Part shown: piece after piece, positions 51,982-64,000 of the stretch
How the letters are laid out: every line of letters starts with the position of its first letter
How positions within the stretch are numbered: position 1 is the stretch's first letter
DNA from: Eurosta solidaginis
Taxonomy: Eukaryota > Arthropoda > Insecta > Diptera > Tephritidae
Assembly: GCF_040869045.1 (NCBI RefSeq)
Contig: NC_090322.1
Coordinates: 82,173,675 to 82,237,674, forward strand
Length of the DNA stretch: 64,000 nucleotides
Reading direction: 5' to 3'
Program-made: the position numbers and the translations under genes
Notes under the pieces: model-generated
What the model saw: only the letters and a program-made list of their open reading frames with translations
Databases searched by the model: none
What the model was told of the DNA's origin: nothing

Positions 51982-54900
51982 ATACTCAGTTGAGCAGAGC
52001 TCACAGAGTATATTAAGTTTGATTGGATAACGGTTGGTTGTACATATATAAAGGAATCGAGATAGATATAGACTTCCATATATCAAAATAATCAGGATCG
52101 AAAAAAAATTTGATTGAGCCATGTCCGTCCGTCCGTCCGTCCGTCCGTCCGTCCGTCCGTCCGTCCGTCCGTTAACACGATAACTTGAGTAAATTTTGAG
52201 GTATCTTGATGAAATTTGGTATGTAGGTTCCTGTGCGCTCATCTCAGATCGCTATTTAAAATGGACGATATCGGACTATAACCACGCCCACTTTTTCGAT
52301 ATCGAAAATTTCGAAAAACCGAAAAAGTGCGATAATTCATTACAAAAGACAGATAAAGCGACGAAACTTGGTAGATGGGTTGAGGTTATGACGCAGAATA
52401 AAAAATTAGTAAGATTTTGGACAATGGGCGTGGCACCGCCCACTTTAACAAGAAGGTAATTTAAAAGTTTTGCAAGCTGTAATTTGGCAGTCGTTGAAGA
52501 TATTATGATGAAATTTGGCAGGAACGTTACTACTATTACTATATTTGTGTTAAATAAAAATTAGCAAAATTGGATGAAGAACACGCCCACTTTTTAAAAA
52601 AAATTTTTTTAAAATTCAAATTTTAACAAAAAATTTAATATCTTTACTGTATATAAGTAAATTAAGTCAAAATTCAACTCCGGTAATGATATGATGCAAC
52701 AAAATATAAAAATAAAAGAAAATTTCAAAATGGGCGTGGCTACGCCCATTTTCATTTAGTTTGTCTAGAATACTTTTATTGCCATAAGTCGAACAAAAAT
52801 TTACCAATCCTTCTCAAATTTGGTAGGAGCATAGATTCTATGACGGTAACTGTTCTCTGTGAAAATGGGCGAAATCGGTAGAAGCCACGCCCAGTTTTTA
52901 TACACAGTCCACCGTCTGTCCTTCCGCTCGACCCTTAACACAATAACTTGAGCAAAATCCGATATATCTTTACTAAACTTAGCCCACGTACTTATCTGAA
53001 CTCACTTTATCTTGGTATAAAAAATGGCCGAAATCCGACCATAACCACGCCCACTTTATCGATATCGAAAATTACGAAAAATGAAAAAATGCCATAATTC
53101 TATACCAAATACGAAAAAAGGGATGAAACATGGTAACTGGATTGGTTTATTGACGCAAAATATAACTTTGGAAAAAACTTTGTAAAATGGGTGTGACACC
53201 TACCATATTAAGTAGAAGAAAATGAAAAAGTTCTACAAGGCGAAATCAACAGCCCTTGGACCCTTGGCAGGAATACTGTTAGTGGTATTGCATATATAAA
53301 TAAATTAACAGTACCCGACAGATGTATTTCTGGATCACCTGGTCAAAATTTGGTCGATATCGCGAGAACGCCTTCACATATACATCTAAGGGCCACTCGC
53401 TTTTAAAACCCTCATTAATACCTTTAGTTTGATATCCATATCGTACAAACACATACTAGAGTCACCCATGTCCCACCCTATTGGCGATATCTCGAAAAGG
53501 CGTCCACCTATAGACCTAATGCCCACTCCCTCTTAAAATGCTCAGTAACACCTTTCGTTTGATAACCATATCGTACAAACATTCTAGAGTCACCCCTGGC
53601 CCACCCTAATGGCGATATCTCGAAAAGGCGTCCACCTATAGACCTAATGTCCACTCCCTCTTAAAATGCTCAGTAACACCTTTCGTTTGATACCCATATC
53701 GTACAAACATTCTAGAGTCACCCCTGGCCCACCCTAATGGCGATATCTCGAAAAGGCGTCCACCTATAGACCTAATGCCCACTCCCTCTTAAAATGCTCA
53801 GTAACACCTTTCGTTTGATACCCATATCGTACAAACATTCTAGAGTCACACCTGGCCCACCCTAATGGCGATATCTCGAAAAGGCGTCCACCTATAGACC
53901 TAATTCCGACTCCCTCTTAAAATGCTCAGTAATACCTTTCGTTTGATACCCATATCGTACAAACATTCTAGAGTCACCCTTGGTCCACCTTTATGGCGAT
54001 ATCTCGAAAAGGCGTCCACCTATAGAACTAAGGATTACTCCCTTTTAAAATACTCATTACCACCTTCCATTTGATACCCATATCGTACAAACACATTCTA
54101 GAGTCACCCTGGCCCACCCTAATGGCGATATCTCGAAAAGGCGTCCACCTATACACCTAATGCCCACTCCCTCTTAAAATGCTCAGTAACACCTTTCGTT
54201 TGATACCCATATCGTACAAACATTCTAGAGTCACCCTTGGTCCACCTTTATGGCGATATCTCGAAAAGGCGTCCACCTATAGAACTAAGGATTACTCCCT
54301 TTTAAAATACTCCTTACCACCTTTCATTTGATACCCATATCGTACAAACACATTCTAGAGTCACCCCTGGCCCACCCTAATGGCGATATCTCGAAAAGGC
54401 GTCCACCTATAGACCTAATGCCCACTCCCTCTTAAAATGCTCAGTAACACCTTTCGTTTGATACCCATATCGTACAAACATTCTAGAGTCACCCCTGGCC
54501 CACCCTAATGGCGATATCTCGAAAGGGCGTCCACCTATAGACCTAATGCCCACTCCCTCTTAAAATGCTCAGTAACACCTTTCGTTTGATGCCCATATCG
54601 TACAAACACATTCTAGAGTCACCCCTGGCCCACCCTAATGACGATATCTCGAAAAGGCGTCCACCTATAGACCTCATGCCCACTCCCTTTTAAAATGCTC
54701 AGTAACACCCTTCGTTTGATACCCATATCGTACAAACATTCTAGAGTGTCCCTTGGTCCACCTTTATGGCGATATCTCGAAAAGCGTCCACCTATAGAAC
54801 TAAGGATTACTCCCTTTTAAAATACTCATTACCATCTTTCATTTGATACCCATATCATACAAACACATTCTAGAGTCACCCCTGGCCCACCCTAATGGCG

Positions 54901-55741
54901 ACATTTCGAAAAGGCGTCCACCTATAGACCTAATGCCCACTCCCTCTTAAAATGCTCAGTAACACTTTTCGTTTGATACCCATATCGTACAAACATTCCA
55001 GAGTCACCCCTGGCCCACCCTAATGGCGATATCTCGAAAAGGCGTCCACCTATAGACCTAATGCCCACTCTAAAATGCTCAGCAACACCTTTCATTTGAT
55101 TCCCATATCGTACAAACACATTCTAGAAACACCCCTGGTCCACCTTTATGGCGATATCTCGAAACGGCGTCCACCTATGGAGCTAAGGATCACTCCTTTT
55201 CAAAATACTCATTAACAGCTTTCATTTGATACCCATATCTTACAAACATATTCTAGAGTCACCCCTGGTCCACCTTTATGGCGATTTCTCGAAAAGGCGT
55301 TCACCTAAAGAACTAAAGCCCATTCCCTTTTAAAATACTCATTACCACCTTTCATTTGATACCCATATCGTACAAACACATTATAGAGTCACCCCTGGTC
55401 CACCTTAATGGGGACATCTCGAAAAGGCGTCCACCGATAGACCTAAGGCCCACTCCCTCTTAAAATGCTCAGTAGCACCTTTCATTTGATACCCATATCG
55501 TACAAACAAATTATAGAGTCAGCCCTGGTCCACCTTTATGGCGATATCCCTAAATGGCGTCCATACATAGAACTATGGCCTACTCTCTCTTAAAATACTC
55601 TTTAATACCTTTAATTTGATACACATGTCATACAACCACATTCCAGGGTTACCCCAGGTTCATTTTCCTTATTTTGCCTCCATAGCTCTCAACTGAGTAT
55701 GTAATGTTCGGTTACACCCGAACTTAGCCTTCCTTACTTGT
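51982..55741 (+). mobile_element. HINE5 (duplication copy of HINE3)
   Basis: 3760 bp, the same ends, flanks and internal blocks as HINE3. It differs by three additional GTCC units (52123-52170, twelve units), an A/T-run indel near 52600 and single substitutions. It is not an independent insertion. Confidence 0.85.
53328..55660 (+). repeat. Internal tandem array of HINE5, about 18 units
   Basis: Same number and order of about 130-bp units as in HINE3, with one visible substitution (GATAACCATATCG near 53572). Array length was stable after the duplication. Confidence 0.85.
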
Positions 55742-55786
55742 TATAAATAAACTTACCGGCCTGGTTAAAATACGTAAGTCGTTTTT
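55742..55786. repeat. 45-bp satellite linker (copy)
   Basis: Identical to the linker between HINE3 and HINE4. Confidence 0.9.
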
Positions 55787-58700
55787 ATACTCAGTTGAGC
55801 AGAGCTCACAGAGTATATTAACTTTGATTGGATAACGGTTGGTTGTACAGGTATAAAGGAATCGAGATAGATATAGACTTCCTTATATCAAAATCATCAG
55901 TATCGAAAAAAAATTTGATTGAGCCATGTCCGTCCGTCCGTCCGTCTGTCCGTTAACACGATAACTTGAGTAAATTTTGAGCTATCTTGATGAAATTTGG
56001 TATGTAGATTCCTGAGCACTCATCTCAGATTGCTATTTAAAATGAACGATATCGGACTATAACCACGCCCACTTTTTCGATATCGAAAATTTCGAAAAAC
56101 CGAAAAAATGCGATAATTCATTGCCAAAGGCGGTTAAAGCGATGAAACTTGGTAGGTGGGTTGACGTTATGACACAGAATAGAAAATTAGTAAGATTTTG
56201 GACAATGGGCGTGGCACCGCCCACTTTTACAAGAAGGTAATTTAAAAGTTTTGCAAGCTGTAATTTGGCAGTCGTTGAAGATATCATGATGAAATTTGGC
56301 AGCAACGTTACTACTATTACTATATATGTGCTAAATAAAAATTAGCAAAATTGAATAAAGAACACGCCCACTTTTTAAAAAAAAAATTTTTTTAATTCAA
56401 ATTTTAACAAAAAATTTAATATCTTTACTGTATATAAGTAAATTAAGTCAAAATTCAACTCCGATAATGATATGATGAAACAAAATACAAAAATAAATTT
56501 TCATTTAGTTTGTCTAGAATACTTTTAATGCCATAATTCGAACAAAAATTTACCAATCCTTCTCAAATTTGGTATGGGCATAGATTCTATGACGGTAACT
56601 GTTCTATGTGAAAATGGGCGAAATCGGTGGAAGCCACGCCCAGTTTTTAAACACAGTCCACCGTCTGTCCTTCCGCTCGGCCGTTAACACAATAACTTGA
56701 GAAAAAACCGATATATCTTTACTAAACTTAGCCCACGTACTTATATGAACTCACTTTTCTTGGTATAAAAAATGGCCGAAATCCGACCATAACCACGCCC
56801 ACTTTATCGATATCGAAAATTACGAAAAATGAAAAAAATGCCATAATTCTATACCAAATACGAAAAAGGGGATCAAACATGGTAACGGGATTGGTTTATT
56901 GACGCAAAATATAACTTTGGAAAAAACTTTGTAAAATGGGTGTGACACTTACCATATTAAGTAGAAGAAAATGAAAAAGTTCTACAAGGCGAAATCAACA
57001 GCCCTTGGAATCTTGGCATGAATACTGTTAGTGGTATTGCATATATAAATAAATTAGCAGTACCCGACAGATGATTTTCTGGATCACCTGGTCCACATTT
57101 GGTCGATATCGCGAGAACGCCTTCACATATACATCTAAGGGCCACTCGCTTTTAAAACCCTCATTAATGCTTTTAATTTGATATCCATATCGTACAAACA
57201 CATTCTAGAGTCACCCCTGGCCCACCCTAATGGCGATATCTCGAAAAGGCGTCTACCTATAGACCTAATTCCCACTCCCTCTTAAAATGCTCAGTGACAC
57301 CTTTCGTTTGATACCCATATCGTACAAACATTCTAGAGTCACCCTAATGGCGATATCCCAAAAAGGCGTCCACCTATAGACCTAATGTCCCCTCCCTATT
57401 AAAATGCTCAGTAACACCTTTCGTTTGATACCCATATCGTACAAACATTCTAGAGTCACCCCTGGCCCACCCTAATGGCGATATCTCGAAAAGGCTTCCA
57501 CCTATAGAACTAATGATTACTCCCTTTTAAAATACTCATTACCACCGTTCATTTGATACCCATATCGTACAAACACATTCTAGAGTCACCCCTGGCCCAC
57601 CCTAATGGCGATATCTCGAAAAGGCGTCCACCTATAGACCTAATGCCCACTCCCTCTTAAAATGCTCAGTAACACCTTTCGTTTGATACCCATATCGTAC
57701 AAACATTCTAGAGTCACCCCTGGCCCACCCTAATGGCGATATCTCGAAAAGGCGTCCACCTATAGACCTAATGCCCACTCCCTCTTAAAATGCTCAGTAA
57801 CACCTTTCGTTTGATACCCATATCGTACAAACACATTCTAGAGTCACCCCTGGCCCACCCTAATGACGATATCTCGAAAAGGCGTCCACCTATAGACCTC
57901 ATGCCCACTCCCTCTTAAAATGCTCAGTAACACCTTTCGTTTGATACCCATATCGTACAAACATTCTAGAGTCACCCTTGGTCCACCTTTATGGCGATAT
58001 CTCGAAAAGGCGTCCACCTATAGGACTAAGGATTACTCCCTTTTAAAATACTCATTACCATCTTTCATTTGATACCCGTATCATACAAACACATTCTAGA
58101 GTCACCCCTGGCCCACCCTAATGGCGACATTTCGAAAAGGCGTCCACCTATAGACCTAATGCCCACTGCCTCTTAAAATGCTCAGTAACACTTTTCGTTT
58201 GATACCCATATCGTACAAACATTCTAGAGTCACCCCTGGTCCACCCTAATGGCGATATCTCGAAAAGGCGTCCACCTATAGAACTAATGCCCACTCCCTC
58301 TTAAAATGCTCAGTAACACCTTTCATTTCATTCCCATATCGTACAAACACATTCTAGAGACACCCCTGGTCCACCTTTATGGCGATATCTCGAAACGTCG
58401 TCCACCTATGGAACTAAGGATCACTCCTTTTCAAAATACTCATTAACAGCTTTCATTTGATACCCATATCGTACAAACATATTCTAGAGTCACATCTGGT
58501 CCACCTTTATGGCGATTTCTCGAAAAGGCGTTCACCTATAGAACTAAAGCCCATTCCCTTTTAAAATACTCATTACCACCTTTCATTTGATACCCATATC
58601 GTACAAACACATTCTAGAGTCACCCCTGTTCCACCTTAATGGCGATATCTCGAAAAGGCGTCCGCCGATAGACCTAAGGCTCACTCCCTCTTAAAATGCT

Positions 58701-58988
58701 CAGTAAGACCTTTCATTTGATACCCATATCGTACAAACAAATTCTAGAGTCAGCCCTGGTCCACCTTTATGGCGATATCCCTAAATGGCGTCCATCCATA
58801 GAACTATGGCCTACTCTCTCTTAAAATACTCTTTAATACCTTCCATTTGATACATATGTCATACAACCACATTCCAGGGTTACCCTAGGTTCATTTTCCT
58901 ACATGGTGATTTTCCTTATTTTGTCTCCATAGCTCTCAACTGAGTATGTAATGTTCGGTTACACCCGAACTTAGCCTTCGTTACTTGT
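55787..58988 (+). mobile_element. HINE6 (duplication copy of HINE4)
   Basis: 3202 bp with the same termini, deletion and target site as HINE4. One C is inserted near 58366 and there are a few substitutions. Confidence 0.85.
57075..58897 (+). repeat. Internal tandem array of HINE6, about 14 units
   Basis: Unit order matches HINE4, including the shortened unit near 57340. Confidence 0.85.
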
Positions 58989-60187
58989 TTTTCAACAAAT
59001 TTGAGTAGATCACTCAGCAGTCGTTTTCGTCAGAGCGACAATTTTTGAGATAGTTATTAAAACTTTTTAAAGGTTGTCAAACGTTGTTTCTCGGTTTATA
59101 TTCTCTAATTCTAGAGTTAAATTTGATAAATACCGCATACATTTTTTAACCCATTCGTTTTGGTTACTCGACCGCTCCGTCCTCGTGTAGCCTACATATT
59201 ACGTTTTTCTAAATAAACTTACCGGCCTAAAGGTTAAGCATGCTTAAAATACGTAAGTCGTTTTGTTCAACAAATTTGAGTAGATCACTCAGCAGTTGTA
59301 TGCTTCAGAGCGACAATTTTTGTGATAGTTATTAAAACTTTTTAAAGGTTTCAAACGTTGTTTCTCGTTTTATATCCTTTAATTCTAGAGATATTTATTA
59401 AAACTGTTTAAATGTTGTCAAACGTTGTTTCTCGTTTTATATCCTTTAATTCTAGATTTAAATATGATAAAACCGCGTACGAATTTGTTTAAGCCATTCG
59501 TTTTGGTTACTCGACCGTCCTCGTGTAGCCTACATTTTACGTTTTTCTAAATAAACTTACCGGCCTAAAGGTTAAGCATGGTTAAAATACTTAAGTCGTT
59601 TCGTTTAACAAATTTGAGTAGATCAATCGGCAGTTGTTGGCTTCAGAACAATAATTTTTGATATAGTTATTAAAAGTTTTTAAAGGGTTTCAAACGTTGT
59701 TTCTCGTTTTATATCCTTTAATATTAGGGTTAAATATGATAAAACCTGCGTACGAATTTTTTTAACCCATTCATTTTGGTTACTCGACCGCTCCGTCCTC
59801 GTGTAACCTACATATTGCGTTTTTCTGAATAAACTTTCTGGCCTAAAGGTCAAGCATGGTTAGAATACTTAAGTCATTTCGTTCAACAAATTTGAATAGA
59901 TCACTCAGCAGTTCTTGGCTTCAGGACAATAATTTCTGATATTGATATTGCGTTTTTCTGAATAAACTTTCTGGCGTAAAGGTTAAGCATGGTTAGAATA
60001 CTTAAGTCGTTTCGTTCAACAAATTTGAATAGATCACTCAGCAGTTGTTGGCTTCAGAACAATAATTTCTGATATAGTTATTAAAAGTTTTTAAAGGTTG
60101 TCAAACGTTGTTTCTCGTTTTATATTCTTTAATTCTAGAGTTAAATATGATAAAACCGCGTACGAATTTGTTTAACTCATTCGTTTT
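58989..60187. repeat. Satellite segment (copy of 37387-38585)
   Basis: The same rearranged monomers as the first copy, ending in GTTTT (60183-60187), the Copia target site. Confidence 0.9.
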
Positions 60188-60395
60188 TGTTAAAGCATCA
60201 AAGCAGTTCAACTATAAAAACATGATCTTGATGAATATTGTTCAACTGTAACTTTTATAACTTGTTAATTTTAAACTTAACCATCTCTGAGTATTTGAGC
60301 TATTTTCCATCTGCATTATAATTTTTTTTTCATTCAGTTTTTTTTACTCTAAAATAAAATACTTGGTCGTATACTCTAAAATCGGCGTTTTATCA
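60188..60395 (+). repeat. Copia copy 2 5' LTR
   Basis: Appears identical to the 5' LTR of copy 1. The copia-type priming site GGTTATGGGCCCAG follows at 60396. Confidence 0.95.
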
Positions 60396-60492
60396 GGTTA
60401 TGGGCCCAGAGCCACGCGAATACGGGAATTAAATATTACTTAGTTTCTTTTGCGGTAACGGGAGCTTAACGAATTTTGCAAATTCGTCCAAT

Positions 60493-61297
60493 ATGTCAAA
60501 TTTTCGTATCGAGCCGCTAAGAAAACTACGATACGTGGAAAATGCAAATGCGTGTGATTTTGGTCAAAAACGATTTGTGGTCCTATGTGGAAGGGAGCAA
60601 GGAATGTCCTACGGCTGCTGAAGAAGCAGTTTTGTGGAAAATAAATGACCAGAAAGCATGTGCGGACATTATGCTAGCTATGAGTCCATCTGAGCTGGGA
60701 CTAGTGGTAGAATGTGAAAATGCACAGAAAATGTGGGCAAAGCTTGAGGCTACATATCAGTCGAAAGGGCCTGCTCGGAAAGCGACTTTATTACCCGATG
60801 GTGAAAACGTAAGAAAGCATTTAAATGATTTTTTTGATGCAGTCGCGAAATTGAAAGATATCAAAGTTGAAATAGGCGATGAGCTGTTAGCAATTTTGCT
60901 TCTTTATAGTTTGCCAGATTCTTATGAGACGTTTCGTTGTGCTCTAGAGACGCGTGATGATTTGCCTAAGCCCGAAATGCTTCGCGTAAAGGTTTTAGAA
61001 GAATCGGAATCGCGAAAAGTGAAACAAGAAAGAAATGAAAATGATGCATTATATGTTAAAAGAAATCAGAATCAAAAACAAAATTACAATAATTCTGACG
61101 CGAAACGCGGTCAAAAGCGAATAAAATGTTATCGATGTGGGAGTTTTGGTCATTATGCGAGAGACTGTAAAACGAAGATAGAACATTGTAAACAAAGTGT
61201 AAAGAAGGACGAAAATAAGTCCCGTGAAATGCAAAATGCATCTTTAAATGCAACTGAATCGGTTTTCTTGTGCCCTGGAGGAAATAAAAATTGGTGA
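60493..61297 (+). pseudogene. Copia Gag (copy 2)
   Basis: Same frameshift, CCHC knuckle and terminal TGA as in copy 1. The long frame runs from ATG 60542. One residue differs (Leu for Phe in the EEAVxWKIND stretch). Confidence 0.85.
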
Positions 61298-62137
61298 TTG
61301 GATAGTGGTTGTACATCTCATATGAGTGCAGATAAAAATAATTTTGAGCAATTGTCTGAATTAAATCAATTGCTTAACTTAGCCAACAATAACTCAACAA
61401 AAATAACAGGTATCGGTGATGTGAAAGTGGTTGTAGACGAAAATGATTGCGAGAAAAATATAACACTTAATGATGTGCTGTATGTGCCAGATCTACGTAC
61501 AAATTTATTATCTGTATCTAAGATAGTGGATAAAGGTTATGAAGTCCACTTTCATAAATGTGATGCTGTGGTAATTGACAAAAACAAAAGTGTACTTTTT
61601 ACCGCGAAAAGAGATGTAAATCTATATTTCATGAAAAATCAGATCGAAAATAATGCGTTTATAGTTCAACCGAAGAACAATATTGACTTGTGGCATTATC
61701 GAATGGGTCATTTGAATGAGCGCGATTTGAAGGAGATGGCAAAGAGCAACTCCGTTTACGGTCTTGATATAGAACCCAAGCAAAATTTTTTAGTATGCGA
61801 AATATGTGTGAGTGAAAAGCAAACGCGCACGGAATTTCCTAAAAGTGTATCGAATCGTACAAATGCCGTTCTCGAAATTGTCCATAGCGATGTGTGTGGT
61901 CCGATGCGTTGTGCATCAAATTCAGGTGCAAAGTATTTCGTAACTTTTATTGACGAATACTCGAGGTGGTGCGAAGTGCATTTCATTAAAAACAAATCGG
62001 ATGTGTTTGAGGCATTCAAAAAGTTTAAAGCGGCAGCGAAGACATTTACGGGGCGAAAATTAAAGCGCTGCAATTGGACAACGGTCGAGAATATTGTAAT
62101 AGAGAGTTTGATGAGTTCCTACAGAAGTTCGGCATAA
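61298..62137 (+). pseudogene. Copia protease and N-terminal integrase (copy 2)
   Basis: The translation is identical to copy 1: LDSGC protease site, HHCC finger and VHSDVCGPM, with the same frame loss before LDNGREY. Confidence 0.85.
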
Positions 62138-62835
62138 AGCGTCGCTTATCTACGCCGTATACACCACAACAAAATGGTACGTCCGAACGTAAGAATCGAA
62201 CACTTGTCGAGATGGCCAGGTGTATGATGAAGCAGGGGGGTGTACCTCCAAATTTATGGGCTGAAGCCATTAATACGGCATTTTATTTGCGAAATAGGTG
62301 TATAACAAAAGCAACGTGTGAAGTGCCGTATAAAATGTGGTCAAATAAAATTCCAACCGGGACACATTTAAGAATTTTTGGGTCAAAAGTATATGTACTG
62401 AATAAGGACAAGTCGAAAGACAAAATGCAGTCCCGTTCTTTCCCATGTGTAATGGTAAGCTATTCAGACGAATCAAAGGCTTATCGGTTGTGGTCGAAAG
62501 AAAAACGAAATGTAATTATAAGTCGCGCTGTTAAATTCATTAATGAACCCGGTTTTGATAACGAATATGAAGAAATATATACATTTGAAAATGACAATAA
62601 GATCGAAATCCCAGTGAATTTAATTAATTCGCAAGTAGTAGCTACAAGCGATAGTGAAATACGCAGTGGCAATAACACATCGGTTGTAAACGTAAATAGC
62701 GAAATACTTAATGGCAATAATACATCGGTTGTAAACGTAAAACGTGGACGAGGTCGACCACGGTTGCAACGTGGTCAACGCGGAAGACCGAAGAAAATTT
62801 ATTCGCAAGCTGAGATTCCAGATGATTCCAGATGA
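62074..62835 (+). pseudogene. Copia integrase core (copy 2)
   Basis: Same LDNGREY and NGTSERKNRT motifs and the same 10-bp duplication ending the frame. Two residues differ from copy 1 (Gly for Ala in KQxGVPP; Asn for Thr before KRGRGRP). Confidence 0.85.
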
Positions 62836-62898
62836 TTCGTCACAAAGTGACGAGCTGTGTGAAGTGATTCAGAAGAAGAAGTTTTTGAAGAATGTGAG

Positions 62899-63639
62899 AT
62901 GGCTAATTTTGTAGGAAGTCTTGATCCATTAACTTGGCTTGAAGCCGAGTCTTCACCAGATGCTGAGGTATGGAAAAAAGCAATAGAAGACGAATACCTG
63001 GCGCAAATTAAAAACAATACTTGGGGAATTTGTGAACGTCCTACTGAACGTAAAGTTATTGGCGACCGTTTAGTGCTTCGTGTTAAAGATGACGGAAAGA
63101 AGAAAGCTCGGTTAGGGGCTAAGGGGTTTGCACAACGTCAAGGGGAGGACTTTCTCGAAACATATGCACCAGTGGCGCGTTCGACATCTATATGGCTCCT
63201 ATCAGCTTTATCAGCTGAAATGGACCTCGAGATACATCAAATGGATGTAGTTACGGCTTATCATAATGGAAATCAACGTTCCGTAGCGTTATCCAGTACT
63301 GAAGCTGAATATATGGCAATAACTGAGAGTACCAAAGAAGCAATGTACCTTAGAGGAATTTTAGGTGTTTTATGTGAATGCGTTCAGTTATATAATGACA
63401 GCCAAAGTGCACAAAAACTTATTCAATGCATTGGTTATCGTTCACGCACTAAACACATTGACGTTCGTCATCATTATGTTCGAGAGTGTCAGCGACGTGG
63501 TACAGTGTCACTATGCTATATGCCAACTGCAGATATGCCAGCAGATTTTCTCACAAAGGGTGTACAACAAATAAAACATACTAAGTGCAGAGCAGCATTA
63601 GGTATCGGTATTGGAAATAAATTCAACAAGGACATATAG
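62899..63639 (+). pseudogene. Copia RT-RNase H with internal deletion (copy 2)
   Basis: Carries the same HNG-to-NQRSVALSS deletion join as copy 1. One residue differs (Gly for Glu in NNTWxIC). This shows the deletion preceded the duplication. Confidence 0.9.
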
Positions 63640-63660
63640 TCTCACTTCTTGGAGGGGAGG

Positions 63661-63867
63661 TGTTAAAGCATCAAAGCAGTTCAACTATAAAAACATGAAT
63701 TTGATGAATATTGTTCAACTGTAACTTTTATAACTTGTTAATTTTAAACTTAACTATCTCTCAGTATTTGAGCTATTTGCCATCTGAATTATAATTTTTT
63801 TTCATTCAGTTTTTTTTACTCTAAAATAAAATATTTGGTCGTATACTCTAAAATCGGCGTTTTATCA
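63661..63867 (+). repeat. Copia copy 2 3' LTR
   Basis: Matches the 3' LTR of copy 1 and differs from its own 5' LTR at the same eight places. Confidence 0.95.
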
Positions 63868-64000
63868 GTTTTGGTTACTCGACCGCTCCGTCCTCGTGTA
63901 GCCTACATATTACGTTTTTCTAAATAAACTTACCGGCCTAAAGGTTAAGCATGGTTAAAATACTTAAGTCGTTTTCTTCAACAAATTTTAGTAGATCACT
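63868..64000. repeat. Satellite segment at window end
   Basis: Starts with the right Copia target duplication and continues as 276-bp satellite, matching 42266-42398. Confidence 0.9.

Larger units (their letters stand above)
60188..63867 (+). mobile_element. Copia element, copy 2
   Basis: LTRs at 60188-60395 and 63661-63867 and target duplication GTTTT at 60183-60187 and 63868-63872. It has every inactivating lesion of copy 1, so it arose by segmental duplication and not by a new transposition. Confidence 0.95.
50770..64000 (+). repeat. Tandem duplication, unit 2 (runs off the window)
   Basis: It matches 29181-42398 throughout. Differences I found: three extra GTCC units; substitutions matching 30663, 31960, 34234, 34863, 35310, 39032, 40638, 41132 and 41425; small indels near 31005 and 36765. 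That is about a dozen events in 13.2 kb. Four of them change Copia residues. Confidence 0.9.

Overview
The window is repeat-only DNA from an insect genome, most likely a higher dipteran. No host gene, rRNA or tRNA is visible. The reasons are an AT-rich satellite with a monomer of about 276 bp that forms the background throughout, rolling-circle elements of the DINE-1/Helentron type with a (GTCC)n microsatellite, a Copia element primed by the initiator-Met tRNA half as in fly copia, and Jockey-superfamily and Ty3/Gypsy retrotransposons. This looks like pericentromeric or other constitutive heterochromatin. The taxon (perhaps a tephritid-like fly) is inferred from general familiarity with these repeats and was not checked.

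Layout. 1-13567: uninterrupted satellite, about 49 monomers, with subfamilies and a multi-monomer higher-order pattern. 13568-19432: two non-autonomous Helentron-like elements (called HINE here) separated by 1.1 kb of satellite. 19854-25759: a young, apparently intact Ty3/Gypsy element (Gypsy-A), with 269-bp LTRs differing at one base, a 4-bp target duplication and one 1433-codon Gag-Pol frame. 25836-29777: a 5'-truncated non-LTR element with endonuclease, reverse transcriptase and RNase H, broken by one frameshift and one stop. 30393-37386: two larger HINEs separated by 45 bp. 38586-42265: a defective Copia element lacking most of its reverse transcriptase. 43099-49074: a decayed minus-strand Ty3/Gypsy element (Gypsy-B) with both outer LTR ends missing. 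49562-50201: a small element with 191-bp direct repeats. Satellite fills the gaps.

From 50770 to the end, the sequence repeats 29181-42398 at roughly 99.9% identity. Copy 2 starts exactly where copy 1 would end, so this is a head-to-tail tandem duplication with a unit of about 21.6 kb (29181-50769); the second unit runs off the window. Copia LTRs differ by about 3.4% within a copy, while the two copies differ by about 0.1%, so the duplication is much younger than the insertions it carries (or is an assembly effect).

The genes do not form a pathway. The biology is that of a satellite acting as a sink and landing site. Rolling-circle elements enter T-tracts of the monomer, three of four at the same monomer phase, and they carry their own expanding tandem repeats of about 130 bp, so one satellite is seeding another.
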